Shown here piece after piece: positions 48,561 to 57,899 of a DNA stretch of 64,000 nucleotides. Position 1 is the first letter of the stretch. Each line of letters starts with the position of its first letter. The position numbers and the translations under genes were made by a program. Source of the stretch: Erythroxylum novogranatense (Eukaryota; Streptophyta; Magnoliopsida; Malpighiales; Erythroxylaceae); contig CM057234.1 of assembly GCA_029891385.1 (NCBI GenBank), positions 25,840,350 to 25,904,349 of the forward strand, read 5' to 3'. The notes under the pieces are model-generated. The model had not been told where the DNA came from, made no database searches, and saw nothing but the letters and a program-made list of their open reading frames with translations.

Positions 48561-49401
48561 AAGTTGGCTAGCAGAAAATTATTTGAAACTCGGGGCGTGA
48601 ATTGGCATATTTGATCACAACAAAAAGAAGTAAGAAATAAAGCACATGTGCATTTGCATTTTTGCATATATGATATGTTCTAATTGAATCAAAATATTGC
48701 AATACATATAGATATCATTGATAATGTGATATGGTGATTAAAACTGTTCTATGTGATATGATTGTTGATGTGCAATAATATATTGCTGGAACTGTCCTCT
48801 ATGATATGGCTTACGTGAGTGCATCGATGATAGTTCACTCACTGAGTTCGGAAACTTATCAAAATTGCAATGTTATTTTCAGGACCAAGAGAGATCTAGC
48901 TAGTCTAGTTAGAGTATAACTTCTGACTTGGACATGATTTAGTGATCAGGATCAGCTATACCTGTAGATGTCTGCAGTTATTTTGCATCAAGAATAACAT
49001 TGTCACATTATCTTATTGATATCAGACTTTCTTTAGGTGTTTTGAATGTTACGCAAATTGTGATATACTGCTAGTTATTACTTAGTGTATGTTTTGAGTA
49101 TTAAATATAATGCTAAGATTTATGAAATGTTTTGATTTTTTTTTGTTGAGGCAATTTAAAAGAAAGTTGTGCTTTCCATTATATGGTTTACATAGGTTAA
49201 ATATGAAAGGTATTTTTGAAAGTAAGGTCAAACTTTGGAAATTTATTGATTAAAATGCCTCCTTGCTATATAATATTATGTGTAAGATGGAAAATTCTTT
49301 TTGAGTTGTTTTTCTAACATATTATTTCAGTAGAGTAAAGCCTCGAATATCCTCTAATATGTTCGGGAATATGTTCTATTGGAGTGGTATATTACACATA
49401 T

Positions 49402-49565
49402 TAATTGAATAATATGGTTTAATGGTCAAGCAATACCTAACGACTAGCATATTTTATACACTAAATGCATATTGGTTGACCAGTATGACTTTATGGTCGA
49501 CTGATATAGATTAAACTTATAACAGGGTTGTTTATTAACATGATGATTAACTAATTCAGTAGAAG
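49402..49565 (+). repeat. 3' LTR of copia element A, second part
   Basis: Matches about 35335-35475 of the 5' LTR (ATGCATATTG, CAATATGACTTTGTGGTTGA versus CAGTATGACTTTATGGTCGA, TTAAACTTATAA). It follows the duplicated CATAT after solo LTR 4. The match is lost at about 49565. Confidence 0.7.
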
Positions 49566-49673
49566 GGAAAAGTGAGGAAAAAAGTCAATTAAATAAATTA
49601 AATAATCAATAAATACAAAAATAAGCAAAATAGAGTGTACATTTAATTCAAGGGAAGAATCGATAATAAGAAG

Positions 49674-50996
49674 TGTTGGACCAATGGTGGTTGACAAATT
49701 AAATCCCACTTATGTTTTGATAATAATAAAATGTATAGAATTGGTTAAGAAATTGTTTCAGGTATTTTGGGATTGATATTCAATAAAAGAATTGTGCAAA
49801 TCAAGATAGCATTAATCTTTGATGGGAAAGAGATTGATCATTGTGGAATCAAGATGGAAATTACGTTAAATGTGCAAGAGATATTCAAGGATGAAGATTA
49901 TGGATAAGGAACTTCAAAGATATGTATCCCAACAATTAAAGATCAAGATTTCATGCAATATAATCGTTGAAGCCAACATAAGTCGACTAGCACATCATAA
50001 GTCGACTTATATATCAAGTGAGAACAACATAAGTCAACTAGAACAACATAAGTCAACTTATAGAAGAGCAGAGATAAAATTTTACGAAAAATATCAACAC
50101 AAGTCGACTAATAGTCCATAAGTCGACTTATCGAGGACCACAAGTCGACTTACACAGCACAAGTCGACTTATTGAAGAGCGGAGATGAAATTTTACGTAA
50201 ATTGTCAACACAAGTCGACTAATAGGCCATAAGTCGACTTATTGAAGGACACAAGTAGACTTACACTGCATAAGTCGACTTATTGAAGAGCGGAGATGAA
50301 ATTTTACGTAAATCATTGACACAAGTCGACTTATACACTCGACAAGTCGACTTATGGGTACAACAAATTAATTCCAATGGTTTAATTAGCCACAAATGGA
50401 AAGGAGGATGTTAAGGAATGGTCATAACAATTAGACAACGACTATATGGGTTCCCAACATCTATTTTCTTCAAGTATAAAGAGTGGATGATTGATGAAGA
50501 GATCATGGATGCTCTATAAGCGAAAATACTCTTCTATTGCTCCAAAGTTGCTTATTATTGTTCTTATCTTGTTACATCATTGTATTGAGCTTTGTTCTTC
50601 AATCTTTATCTTATTTCTCTTACAATTTGAGTGACTAGTGAAAGGTCACGTGTGAGGTAGCTTGAGCCGAAAATCAAGTGGTGTTGGTAGGATTTGTGTC
50701 GGAAGACAAATCAAGTGTAAAGGTAGCTTGAGCCAAAAATCAAGCGGTATTGTAAGAGTTTACACTGAACTACAAAGTGTGTAATAAAGTGGTTTGCAAA
50801 ATCCTAAATGGGAGCTTAGGTAGAGGACGTAGGTCTTAGCACCGAACCTCTATAAAAACAGTGTTTGATCTTCTTCCCTACTCTTTATATTTAAATTTGT
50901 TTAAATTGTTTTTGTGTGAATTAACTTCTAATTTTATTGTAGAATTTTTCAAAAAGCTTAAAGATCTATTCAACCTCCCCTTCTAGATCGCTTACA
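49674..50996 (+). repeat. 5' LTR of the Gag-only copia element
   Basis: 1323 bp, TGTTGG...CTTACA. It contains a palindrome array (49975-50355), a TATA-like AGTATAAAGAG (50475-50485) that fits the U3/R boundary, and two copies of a ~67-bp GGTAGCTTGAGCCGAAAATC unit (50657-50745). The 3' LTR has three copies of that unit. Confidence 0.92.
49975..50355. repeat. AAGTCGACTT palindrome array in the copia 5' LTR
   Basis: GTCGAC cores lie at 49982, 50001, 50103, 50122, 50143, 50163, 50213, 50233, 50273, 50325 and 50346, with mutated cores at 50033, 50052 and 50254. Nearest neighbours are 19-21 bp apart. They ride on a ~110-bp tandem unit containing GAAGAGCGGAGATGAAATTT. The full palindrome is ATAAGTCGACTTAT. 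The 3' LTR carries the same array at 53685-54060. Confidence 0.92.
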
Positions 50997-50997
50997 A

Positions 50998-51010
50998 TTG
51001 GTATAAGAGC
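50998..51010 (+). promoter_or_regulatory. Primer-binding site (tRNA-Met-like)
   Basis: TTGGTATAAGAGC directly after the 5' LTR; one mismatch to the plant iMet primer site TGGTATCAGAGC. Confidence 0.8.
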
Positions 51011-51024
51011 AGAAGTATCCGGGG

Positions 51025-52665
51025 ATGGCACACAATAACTTAGCGGAAGAAGGTAATACTAATAATCGCCCTCTATTATTTAATGGTACTAACTATTCTT
51101 CTTGGAAAAATCCTATGAAGTATCACATTATAAGCGAGGGAGTAGAATATTGGAAGATCATTATCTTCGGTCCACGAGCACCGTTGAAAGAAAATGGTGA
51201 GTTAAAAACGGAGTTGGAATACGATGACAATGATTGGAAACAAGCCTACATCAACGCAAAAGCTATGAAGTTGATATATTGCGCTCTCACGGTTGAGGAA
51301 AGAAACCGAGTCAATTCTTGTACCAGTGCTAAAGAAATATGGGAAAGACTTCGCATCACCCATGAAGGAACAAACCAAGTTCGGGAAACAAAGATCAATA
51401 TGCTTCTCCATGACTATGAAATGTTTGTCATGAAGGAAAGTGAGTCTATTTCCATTATGCTTGATCGTTTTGCAGAAATCATAAATGAATTAGTCAATCT
51501 TGGAAAGCACATGATGGATAGCGAGAAGGTGAAGAAGATTCTTCGCTCACTACCGAAAGAATGGGACTCACAAGTCACCGCTATTATGGAGTCCAAGGAT
51601 CTCAATCATTTGGAATTCAATGCCTTGGTGGGATCACTCATCAACTATGAGATCATTCTCAAATCAAGAGGAGGTAGAGGTAAGTCACAAAAATCAATTG
51701 TTTTAAAGGCTAATGTTTCTTCTCTTGATGAAAGTGATGAAGAAATAGATGAAGACGAGGAAGACAAAGGAATATCAATGTACGCCAGAAATTTGAGAAA
51801 ATTCAAAGGACTTCTAAAAAATCGGAGGAAGGAATTAAATGGTGGAAGAAATGGAGAAAGGAAGAAATTTGCCATGGAAAGAAGATCCAAGGGTTATGAC
51901 GAAAAGAAAAGCTCATCCTCAAATTCAAATCTCCAAAAAAATGACAAAGGGAAAAAGAAAGCTAGCCTTATAGCCACGTGGAGTGATGATGAGGAAGCAT
52001 ATCAAAGCAATGATGAAAAAAACCTAGCACTTATGGCAAATAGCTCCTCAACAAGTGATGATGAAGATGAGCTACATTTCATTGATCAAGATCTTATAGA
52101 TTCTTTTAATGCTTTACAAATTGATTTTGAAGAAGCTATTGAGATCAATAAAAAATTGAGAAAGAAAATAAGAGAACTAATTGCTGAAAATAGTGTCTTG
52201 CATGAAACTATTGATGATTTGGAATGCACTAAGGAAGATCATTCTGCATGCCTTGTTGAAAAGAAAAATCTTATTTGTGAGCTTGATAGACTTAGAAAGG
52301 AGTTTTCTTATGTGGTTGGAAAATTTGTTGGTGGAAATGCAAAGTTTGAAGAGATGTTGTCTTTACAAAGATATTCTATTTCTAAACATGGTTTGGGATA
52401 TGATCCTTATAATAGAGATTGTTCTTTAATTTCCAAATTTACCAAGAATGGAAAAGTTGCAAAATGTACTAGATGCTTGAAAGATGGTCATATAGAAATT
52501 GCATGCAAAAGTATTAGGAGAAATGTTAAGGTTAAGAAAATTTGGGTGATTAAAGGTACAACACCTCCTAATGTGGTTTATATGACTAACCAAAATGGAC
52601 CCAAGATGGCTTGGGTACCAATGAGAAGAAAGGATGTTTCAGTTGTAGGTACAAGCAAGGAATGA
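51025..52665 (+). CDS. gag: Copia Gag polyprotein (DUF4219, UBN2, CCHC zinc knuckle), intact
   Basis: A 546-codon frame starts 28 bases after the primer site. Gag is the capsid/nucleocapsid protein that packages element RNA in cytoplasmic particles. Residues 15-40 (RPLLFNGTNYSSWKNPMKYH) form the DUF4219-like start. Residues ~70-210 form the UBN2 domain (AKEIWERLRITHEGTNQVRE, DRFAEIINELVNLGK, ILRSLPKEWDSQVTAIMESK). Residues 230-345 are acidic and basic low-complexity. Residues ~370-430 are heptad-rich, probably coiled coil. C-x2-C-x4-H-x4-C at residues 481-494 (CTRCLKDGHIEIAC) is a complete zinc knuckle. The tail KKIWVIKG...GPKMAWVP is typical of SIRE/Maximus Gags. The frame ends where pol would begin; the protease start follows in the +1 frame. 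There are no stops, so it may still be expressed. Confidence 0.92.
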   Translation: MAHNNLAEEGNTNNRPLLFNGTNYSSWKNPMKYHIISEGVEYWKIIIFGPRAPLKENGELKTELEYDDNDWKQAYINAKAMKLIYCALTVEERNRVNSCTSAKEIWERLRITHEGTNQVRETKINMLLHDYEMFVMKESESISIMLDRFAEIINELVNLGKHMMDSEKVKKILRSLPKEWDSQVTAIMESKDLNHLEFNALVGSLINYEIILKSRGGRGKSQKSIVLKANVSSLDESDEEIDEDEEDKGISMYARNLRKFKGLLKNRRKELNGGRNGERKKFAMERRSKGYDEKKSSSSNSNLQKNDKGKKKASLIATWSDDEEAYQSNDEKNLALMANSSSTSDDEDELHFIDQDLIDSFNALQIDFEEAIEINKKLRKKIRELIAENSVLHETIDDLECTKEDHSACLVEKKNLICELDRLRKEFSYVVGKFVGGNAKFEEMLSLQRYSISKHGLGYDPYNRDCSLISKFTKNGKVAKCTRCLKDGHIEIACKSIRRNVKVKKIWVIKGTTPPNVVYMTNQNGPKMAWVPMRRKDVSVVGTSKE

Positions 52666-52677
52666 AAATCCACCAAG

Positions 52678-52731
52678 CACATGGTACACTGATAGTGGAA
52701 GTTCAAGGCATATGAGTGGAGACAACAACAA
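52678..52731 (+). pseudogene. Copia protease start, truncated remnant of pol
   Basis: In the +1 frame relative to gag the sequence reads NPPSTWYTDSGSSRHMSGDN, the start of the copia aspartic protease with its DSG active site (usual form WYLDSGCSRHMTG). It then runs directly into the AAGTCGAC array. Integrase, reverse transcriptase and RNase H are absent. Confidence 0.85.
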
Positions 52732-52930
52732 AGTCGACTAATGGGTGTCTAAGTCGACCAATTGGTGACAAGTCTGGTAACAAGTCGACTTATGTGGGTA
52801 AATAAGTCGACCTATGATATACACAGCCTTTGGGAATGAAGAAATTTCACGATAAGTCGACTTATAAAGATCGACAAGTCGACTTATGAAGGTCGATAAG
52901 TCGACTTATGGAGGTAAACAAGTCGACTTA
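52726..52930. repeat. Internal AAGTCGACTT array at the pol deletion point
   Basis: At least nine GTCGAC cores, including ACAAAGTCGACTAATGGG, AAGTCGACCAATTGG and four close AAGTCGACTTAT copies at 52855-52930. These are LTR-type motifs but lie in the internal region, exactly where pol is lost. Positions 52931-53367 after it are the non-coding end of the internal region. Confidence 0.88.
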
Positions 52931-53367
52931 TGTCTACACGAATTCTTATGCTATTTCAAGTGTGTGGTGCTTCTTATGACTTTCTGATATTTGTATTAAT
53001 TGTTGGATTGTTATGTTATGACTTGCATTTCTTTGTGTTTGCTATTTTTGTTTGCTTAAGAACTGCCATTGCGACTATTTTTTTTTGTATTAGTTGTTTT
53101 GATTATGACAAAAAGGGGTAGAAAAATGGGAAATTGGATATTCTTCAGTTACTTGAATAAGGGGGAGTATGTATGTTAAATTGTCTTTTGATTTGAGTCT
53201 ATCTTGATTTCAAATTACTTTATGAATTTGATCTTACAAGGTTATTAAATTCAATGATTTATATGATTGAGGGGGAGACTTCTAACCAAAATGACAAGGT
53301 ATAAAACCTTGATCAATGTTTCTTTGTTTTCATTTCTTAAATAATTTCTAAGTGTTTTGTCATTATC

Positions 53368-53379
53368 AAAAGGGGAGAT
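53368..53379 (+). promoter_or_regulatory. Polypurine tract of the Gag-only copia element
   Basis: AAAAGGGGAGAT immediately before the 3' LTR start TGTTGGACC at 53380. Confidence 0.85.
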
Positions 53380-54618
53380 TGTTGGACCAATGGTGGTTGA
53401 CAAATTAAATCCCACTTATGTTTTGATAATAATAAAATGTATAAATTGGTTAAGAAATTGTTTGAGTATTTTGGGATTGATATTCAATAAAAGAATTGTG
53501 CAAATCAAGATAGCATTAATCTTTGATGGGAAAGAGATTAATCATTGTGGAATCAAGATGGAAATTACGTTAAATGTGCAAGAGATATTCAAGGATGAAG
53601 ATTATGGATAAGGAACTTCAAAGATATGTATCCCAACAATTAAAGATCAAGATTTCATGCAATATAATCGTTGAAGCCAACATAAGTCGACTAACACATC
53701 ATAAGTCGACTTATATATCAAGTGAGAACAACATAAGTCGACTAGAACAACATAAGTAGACTTATAGAAGAGCGGAGATAAAATTTTACGAAAAATGTCA
53801 ACACAAGTTGACTAATAGTCTATAAGTCGACTTATCGAGGACCACAAGTCGACTTACACAGCACAAGTCGACTTATTGAAGAGCGGAGATGAAATTTTAC
53901 GTAAATTGTCAACACAAGTCGACTAATAGGCCATAAGTCGACTTATCGAAGGACACAAGTCGACTTACACTGCATAAGTCGACTTATTGAAGAGCGGAGA
54001 TGAAATTTTACGTAAATCATTGACATAAGTCGACTTATACACTCGATAAGTCGACTTATGGGTACAACAAATTAATTCCAACGGTTCAATTAGTCACAAA
54101 TGGAAAGAAGGATGTTAAGGAACGGTCATAACAATTAGACAACGGCTATATGGGTTCCCAACATCTATTTTCTTCAAGTATAAAGAGTGGATGATTGATG
54201 AAGAGATCATGGATGCTCTATAAGTGAAAATACTCTTCTATTGCTCCAAAGTTGCTCATTATTGCTCTTATCTTGTTACATCATTGTATTGAGCTTTGTT
54301 CTTCAATCTTTATCTTATTTCTCTTACAATTTGAGTGACTAGTGAAAGGTCACGTGTGAGGTAGCTTGAGCTGAAAATCAAGTGGTGTTGGTAGGATTTG
54401 TGCCGGAAGACAAATCATTTGTAAAGGTAGCTTGAGCCGGAAATCAAGTGGTGTTGGTAGGATTTGTGCCGGAAGACAAATCAAGTGTAAAGGTAGCTTG
54501 AGCCGAAATCAAGTCAGTATTAAAGAGTTCACACTGAACTACAAAGTGTGTAATAAAGTAGTTTGCAAAATCCTAAGTGGGAGCTTAGGTAGAGGACGTA
54601 GGTCTTAGCACCGAACCT
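53380..54618 (+). repeat. 3' LTR of the Gag-only copia element, truncated
   Basis: Matches 49674-50849 closely, then stops at CCGAACCT; the final 147 bp (50850-50996 in the 5' copy) are missing. It has three copies of the ~67-bp AGCTTGAGCCG unit (54358-54515) against two in the 5' LTR. Palindrome array at 53685-54060. Confidence 0.9.
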
Positions 54619-55650
54619 TTACGTAATTTTATCATAATCATCAATTGAATTAAGGACTTTATCATTACATGGTCATTTTGCACTTGGGGCATATTACATA
54701 TACTTTACCATAATCAAGAGAAAATTTGGAAGGGTTTTTAAAGAACCCTTTTGATGCATCAGATGACTTTTAAGGAAGTCTTTCAACAATTTTGAGTCAA
54801 GTTTTTATCAAATGAATATGTTTTAATCTTTAAAGGAGCTTTAAAAGTCTTGAAAACCATGTTTTATAAAGATTTATCGACCCATATGGTGATTTTGGTG
54901 ACCAATGTTAGGGTTTTGGATTGACTAGTTGATTAGTGTTATAGTATTGTTGACTGACCTCTTTTAAAAGCATATATTGTGAGTTTGTGACAATATTAGT
55001 CACACTGGTTGATCAATATACCATAATGGTTGAGCAATCGTTGTAATGATTAGTTTTATTTTTGTCATTATTTTAGGTTATTATGATTACTAATAGACCA
55101 TATATGAGTTATAGGAAGAATATTGGATATACTAGAGAATTGTTAAGATCCTTGAGAGGTTAGAAAATGCATATGTACATCACATAACATATATTGAACC
55201 TTTATTCATTAGTGTGAGCAAAATGAGTCTTTAAGTTGTATAATTATGGCAATTGAGAAAATTTCTTAGGGATATTTCATGAGGGTCCCTTTTGAACTTG
55301 AACAAGATTTGTAAAGTGTTATTACTTACATATAATAAAGAAAGATGATTGTAAGGGTTCCTATTCACCTGTTCCAAAGAAAATGATGTATAGAGGTTTG
55401 CTCTTCAACTATTAAAGGAAGAATATAGGAATTCTTAAGTGGAACCTGAGGAGTGGATGTAAGCTAATGGTTTATTTGATTGAACTACTATAAATTGATT
55501 TTGTTTCTCTTTCCTTAATCTCTTTTATTTATTGTGATTGCTATATGACTATCATATGTGAAATTTTTATAACCATTTATTAGTTTAGAAATAGTAAAAA
55601 ATGAACAATTACAGTCCATCCTTCCTCTAATGTGCCATATGGGGACCAAA
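54619..55650 (+). repeat. LTR of copia element B (SIRE-like, old), 5' part unclear
   Basis: Positions 54880-55060 hold the same kind of TTGACCAAT/GGTTGA motifs as element A's LTR (35200-35640). Positions 55330-55500 resemble 35930-36080 of that LTR (AGAGGTTTGCTCTTCAACTA region, then AACTACTATAAATTGATTTT). A PBS-like TTGATATTAGAGTAAG at 55652 ends it. Where it starts is not certain; 54619-54870 has no clear counterpart. Confidence 0.55.
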
Positions 55651-55899
55651 AATTGATATTAGAGTAAGTCTTATTTATTGCATCTAGATTTGTAGAAAAT
55701 TTTAATCGAAGATCTTTATAGTATAATAATTTTAAGCCAAAATAGTCAATATATAAATAGACCCCTTTTGTGAAGGTAACAATTAACTAAGGTTAAACAT
55801 TTCCATTTAACTAAAATGATTTATCATTAAAGAAATGCACACAATAGTCCATATGTTCCAACAAGAACTATAATTATCAATAAAGTACTAAAAGATAAA

Positions 55900-57890
55900 A
55901 GTGAGTGTAGCGATATTGATAATAGACTCATTTAAGTTAAATAGCAAAGTGATGCATATTTTATTTTATAAAACTACCTATGAGATATGGCACACACTTA
56001 AAATCTCATATGAAAACATTACTCAAGTAAAAGAGAGTAAAGGGAGCTTACTAGTGCATTAATATGAACCATTTCACATGAAGAAAAAATAGTCAATTTC
56101 TACTATGTATACTCGCTTCATTTATATCACTAATACTGTCAAATGTCTTTGTAAAACTTACACTAATCTTAAATTAGTGAAAATTTTTAATAGGACTTTA
56201 CCAAGTTTTGAGAGGCAAAGTCGATGATCATATAAAAAATCAAAGACTTGAGTATCTTACTATTGGCAAAGTTAGTTAGATTAGTCCTTACTTGTGAAAT
56301 GTAGATAAATAAATTTTATGAATAAGAAGTGGCTTTAACAATATGAGGAGTGATATTTAACGTCTCCAAAGATAAGAAAATTAATAATGAGAATAACTCC
56401 ACAAATAAGAGTGATGAGGATGATATAAAACTCATTAAAAATAAATTCAAGATGTTCTTAAAGGAGAAGAGGGAGAAATAGTTGAAGAGAAAAAAAAACT
56501 AATCAGCCATATAAGATGATACGACTAGTTTGGAGAGTGAAGAATCTAAAATAATTGTTGCATGTATATATTTTATGGTCAATAATAGCAAAGTATAATT
56601 TCCTTAAATTCTTATAATAATAATAATGATTGTGATATTGATCCTTCATATAATGAGTTAGTTAAATGCCTAGAGGTCATAAGTTTAAAAAGAAATAGTT
56701 TATCTTCCAGGCATGAAGAGACTTCAAAACTCTTAAATGAATTTATGATTAAGGATAACAAATTAAAATATGATACCCATGACATAGTAAAATTTAAGAG
56801 TGTGGTTATTACTAATGCTAATGAACATAATTTTTTGTATAAGAATGAGAAATTGATAAAAGAGATCAATATTCTCTAAAAATTATTATTTGAGTTCACT
56901 TTACTAAGTGAAAAATTGATAAAATACTTGGAGCCTAAAAGACCTCAAATGATAGGCATGATAATGGGTACATTTATAGCAACGTATCGACCTCAAATAC
57001 TTGAAGGAAAAATCATGTTTGTAATGATAAGCCATTGATTAAGTCATCACATAATCTTATAGTACTAAATTTTAGACATGAAAATTCCAATCTCCATACA
57101 TCATATTTTAGCTCTCAAGGTAAAAGGAAATTTCATGCATTTATTTACAATTCATATTCTAAACCTGAAGAGTTTAGCGTTCAAGGAAAAAATATGAATA
57201 ATTTTTATGCAAGATCATCCCAAAAGAATATGAAACAAGTTTTTTATTCATATAGGCCTCTTTATCAATCAAAATAACATGAATTCATAATTATCATAGG
57301 TCTCATTATAAATATAAAGACAAAATATATGCTCTTATTTAGCATAGTTCATAACCATTATAGGTCTTATAAAGTCATAATCATTACAGAAATAATCTCT
57401 CTACTAGTTAGGGGTAAGGCTGTGTACTATTAGAGCTCTTTAAACTTCGTGCATCAGTGGAATTTCCATTGGGTGTTGTTGTTGTTGTAAATATAGACAT
57501 AATACATGTTTCCATTTAATATAAGTCACATATCTATTAAAGAAATATGTTATTTACCAATTAATATGCAATACCTTTTCATTACATAAGGAGTTTCTAA
57601 CCTCACATATATCTAAAAAAGAGAATTATACCACCAACATCATCCATCAAGACCTACAAATACATATATGTCACAATCTTATAAGTCACAATGATACAAA
57701 TTAGTATACTTCATCTTATGTGAGATATCACTTTTTAGCGATTATAGACATATTCATAGAAATTTTCTTTCAAATAAAATTTTCAAGTAAACCTAAAAGT
57801 GTAATAAGATATAAGTTGAAAAAGCTTTAAACATGAATCCTCAATTTCCTAATTATGTGTAGGTGCCTAAAATATTGTGCAACATGAATA
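55900..57890 (+). pseudogene. Copia Gag relic (UBN2) of element B
   Basis: Plus-strand frames read FYKTTYEIWHTLKISYENIT, QVKESKGSLL, TRFIYITNTVKCLCKTYTN and RTLPSFE, the UBN2 pattern, with many stops. A charged region follows (56340-56540), then a Tyr-rich segment (57035-57280). A VPK-type tail lies near 57865. A SINE has inserted at 57380. The element breaks off after about 57900 with no pol and no 3' LTR. Confidence 0.7.
57380..57495 (+). mobile_element. SINE 3' part, TS-like (second copy)
   Basis: CAGAAATAATCTCTCTACTA, GTTAGGGGTAAGGCTGTGTA, GAGCTCTTTAAACTTCGTGC, GGAATTTCCATTGGGTTGTT-like sequence and a (GTT)n tail, the same family as 28911-29021. It is truncated at the 5' end and lies within the gag relic of copia element B. 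Confidence 0.75.
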
Positions 57891-57899
57891 TGTGGATCG

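Larger units (their letters stand above)
40996..49396 (+). mobile_element. Solo LTR 4 (Ty3/gypsy-like, ~2.95 kb of its own), split by the twin-LTR element
   Basis: It begins TGCAATATCCTGTCTCC and ends GTATATTACA, flanked by CATAT on both sides (40991-40995 and 49397-49401). It is itself interrupted at 41469 by the element at 41470-46911. Subtracting that element and one AGAAT leaves 2954 bp. Contents include a 24-bp tandem array (46917-47150), a small-hairpin array (48430-48560) and a conserved Y-tract/CAG module (48841-48885). No coding domain. It lies in the 3' LTR of copia element A, whose two halves match the intact 5' LTR on either side. Confidence 0.85.
34808..49565 (+). mobile_element. 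Copia element A (SIRE/Maximus-like, old, pol-less), 3' LTR split by later insertions
   Basis: The 5' LTR runs from about 34808 to 36195 and is repeated in the same orientation from 40412. Shared blocks include ATAATTACTACTAAT, TTTATTATTTT and AAGTGAAGAT; the two are recognisably the same but diverged. A PBS-like TGGTATTATAGAGG is at 36203. A gag relic lies at 36370-38440. Positions 38441-40410 hold no recognised pol domain. The 3' LTR is interrupted at 40995 by solo LTR 4 and resumes at 49397 with sequence that matches 35330-35475 of the 5' LTR, then is lost at about 49565. Removing the insertion joins the two LTR parts correctly. Positions 49566-49673 are unassigned AT-rich sequence. Confidence 0.7.
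49674..54618 (+). mobile_element. Copia SIRE/Maximus-type element, Gag-only (pol deleted), 3' LTR truncated
   Basis: The 5' LTR is 49674-50996 and the 3' LTR 53380-54618, both starting TGTTGGACCAATGG and nearly identical over the shared part, so this is the youngest element here. A primer site TGGTATAAGAGC follows the 5' LTR, and a polypurine tract AAAAGGGGAGAT precedes the 3' LTR. An intact 546-codon gag lies between. A protease start (TDSGSSRHMSG) breaks off after about 20 codons into a palindrome array, and the rest of pol is gone. The last 147 bp of the 3' LTR are missing and replaced by unrelated sequence, so no target duplication can be paired with AGAAG at 49669-49673. Confidence 0.9.

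Noticed and set aside
49975..50355. CRISPR-like appearance of regularly spaced repeats
   Set aside because: Repeat cores are short palindromes in a plant LTR with related linkers rather than unique spacers; no cas genes and a eukaryotic context.
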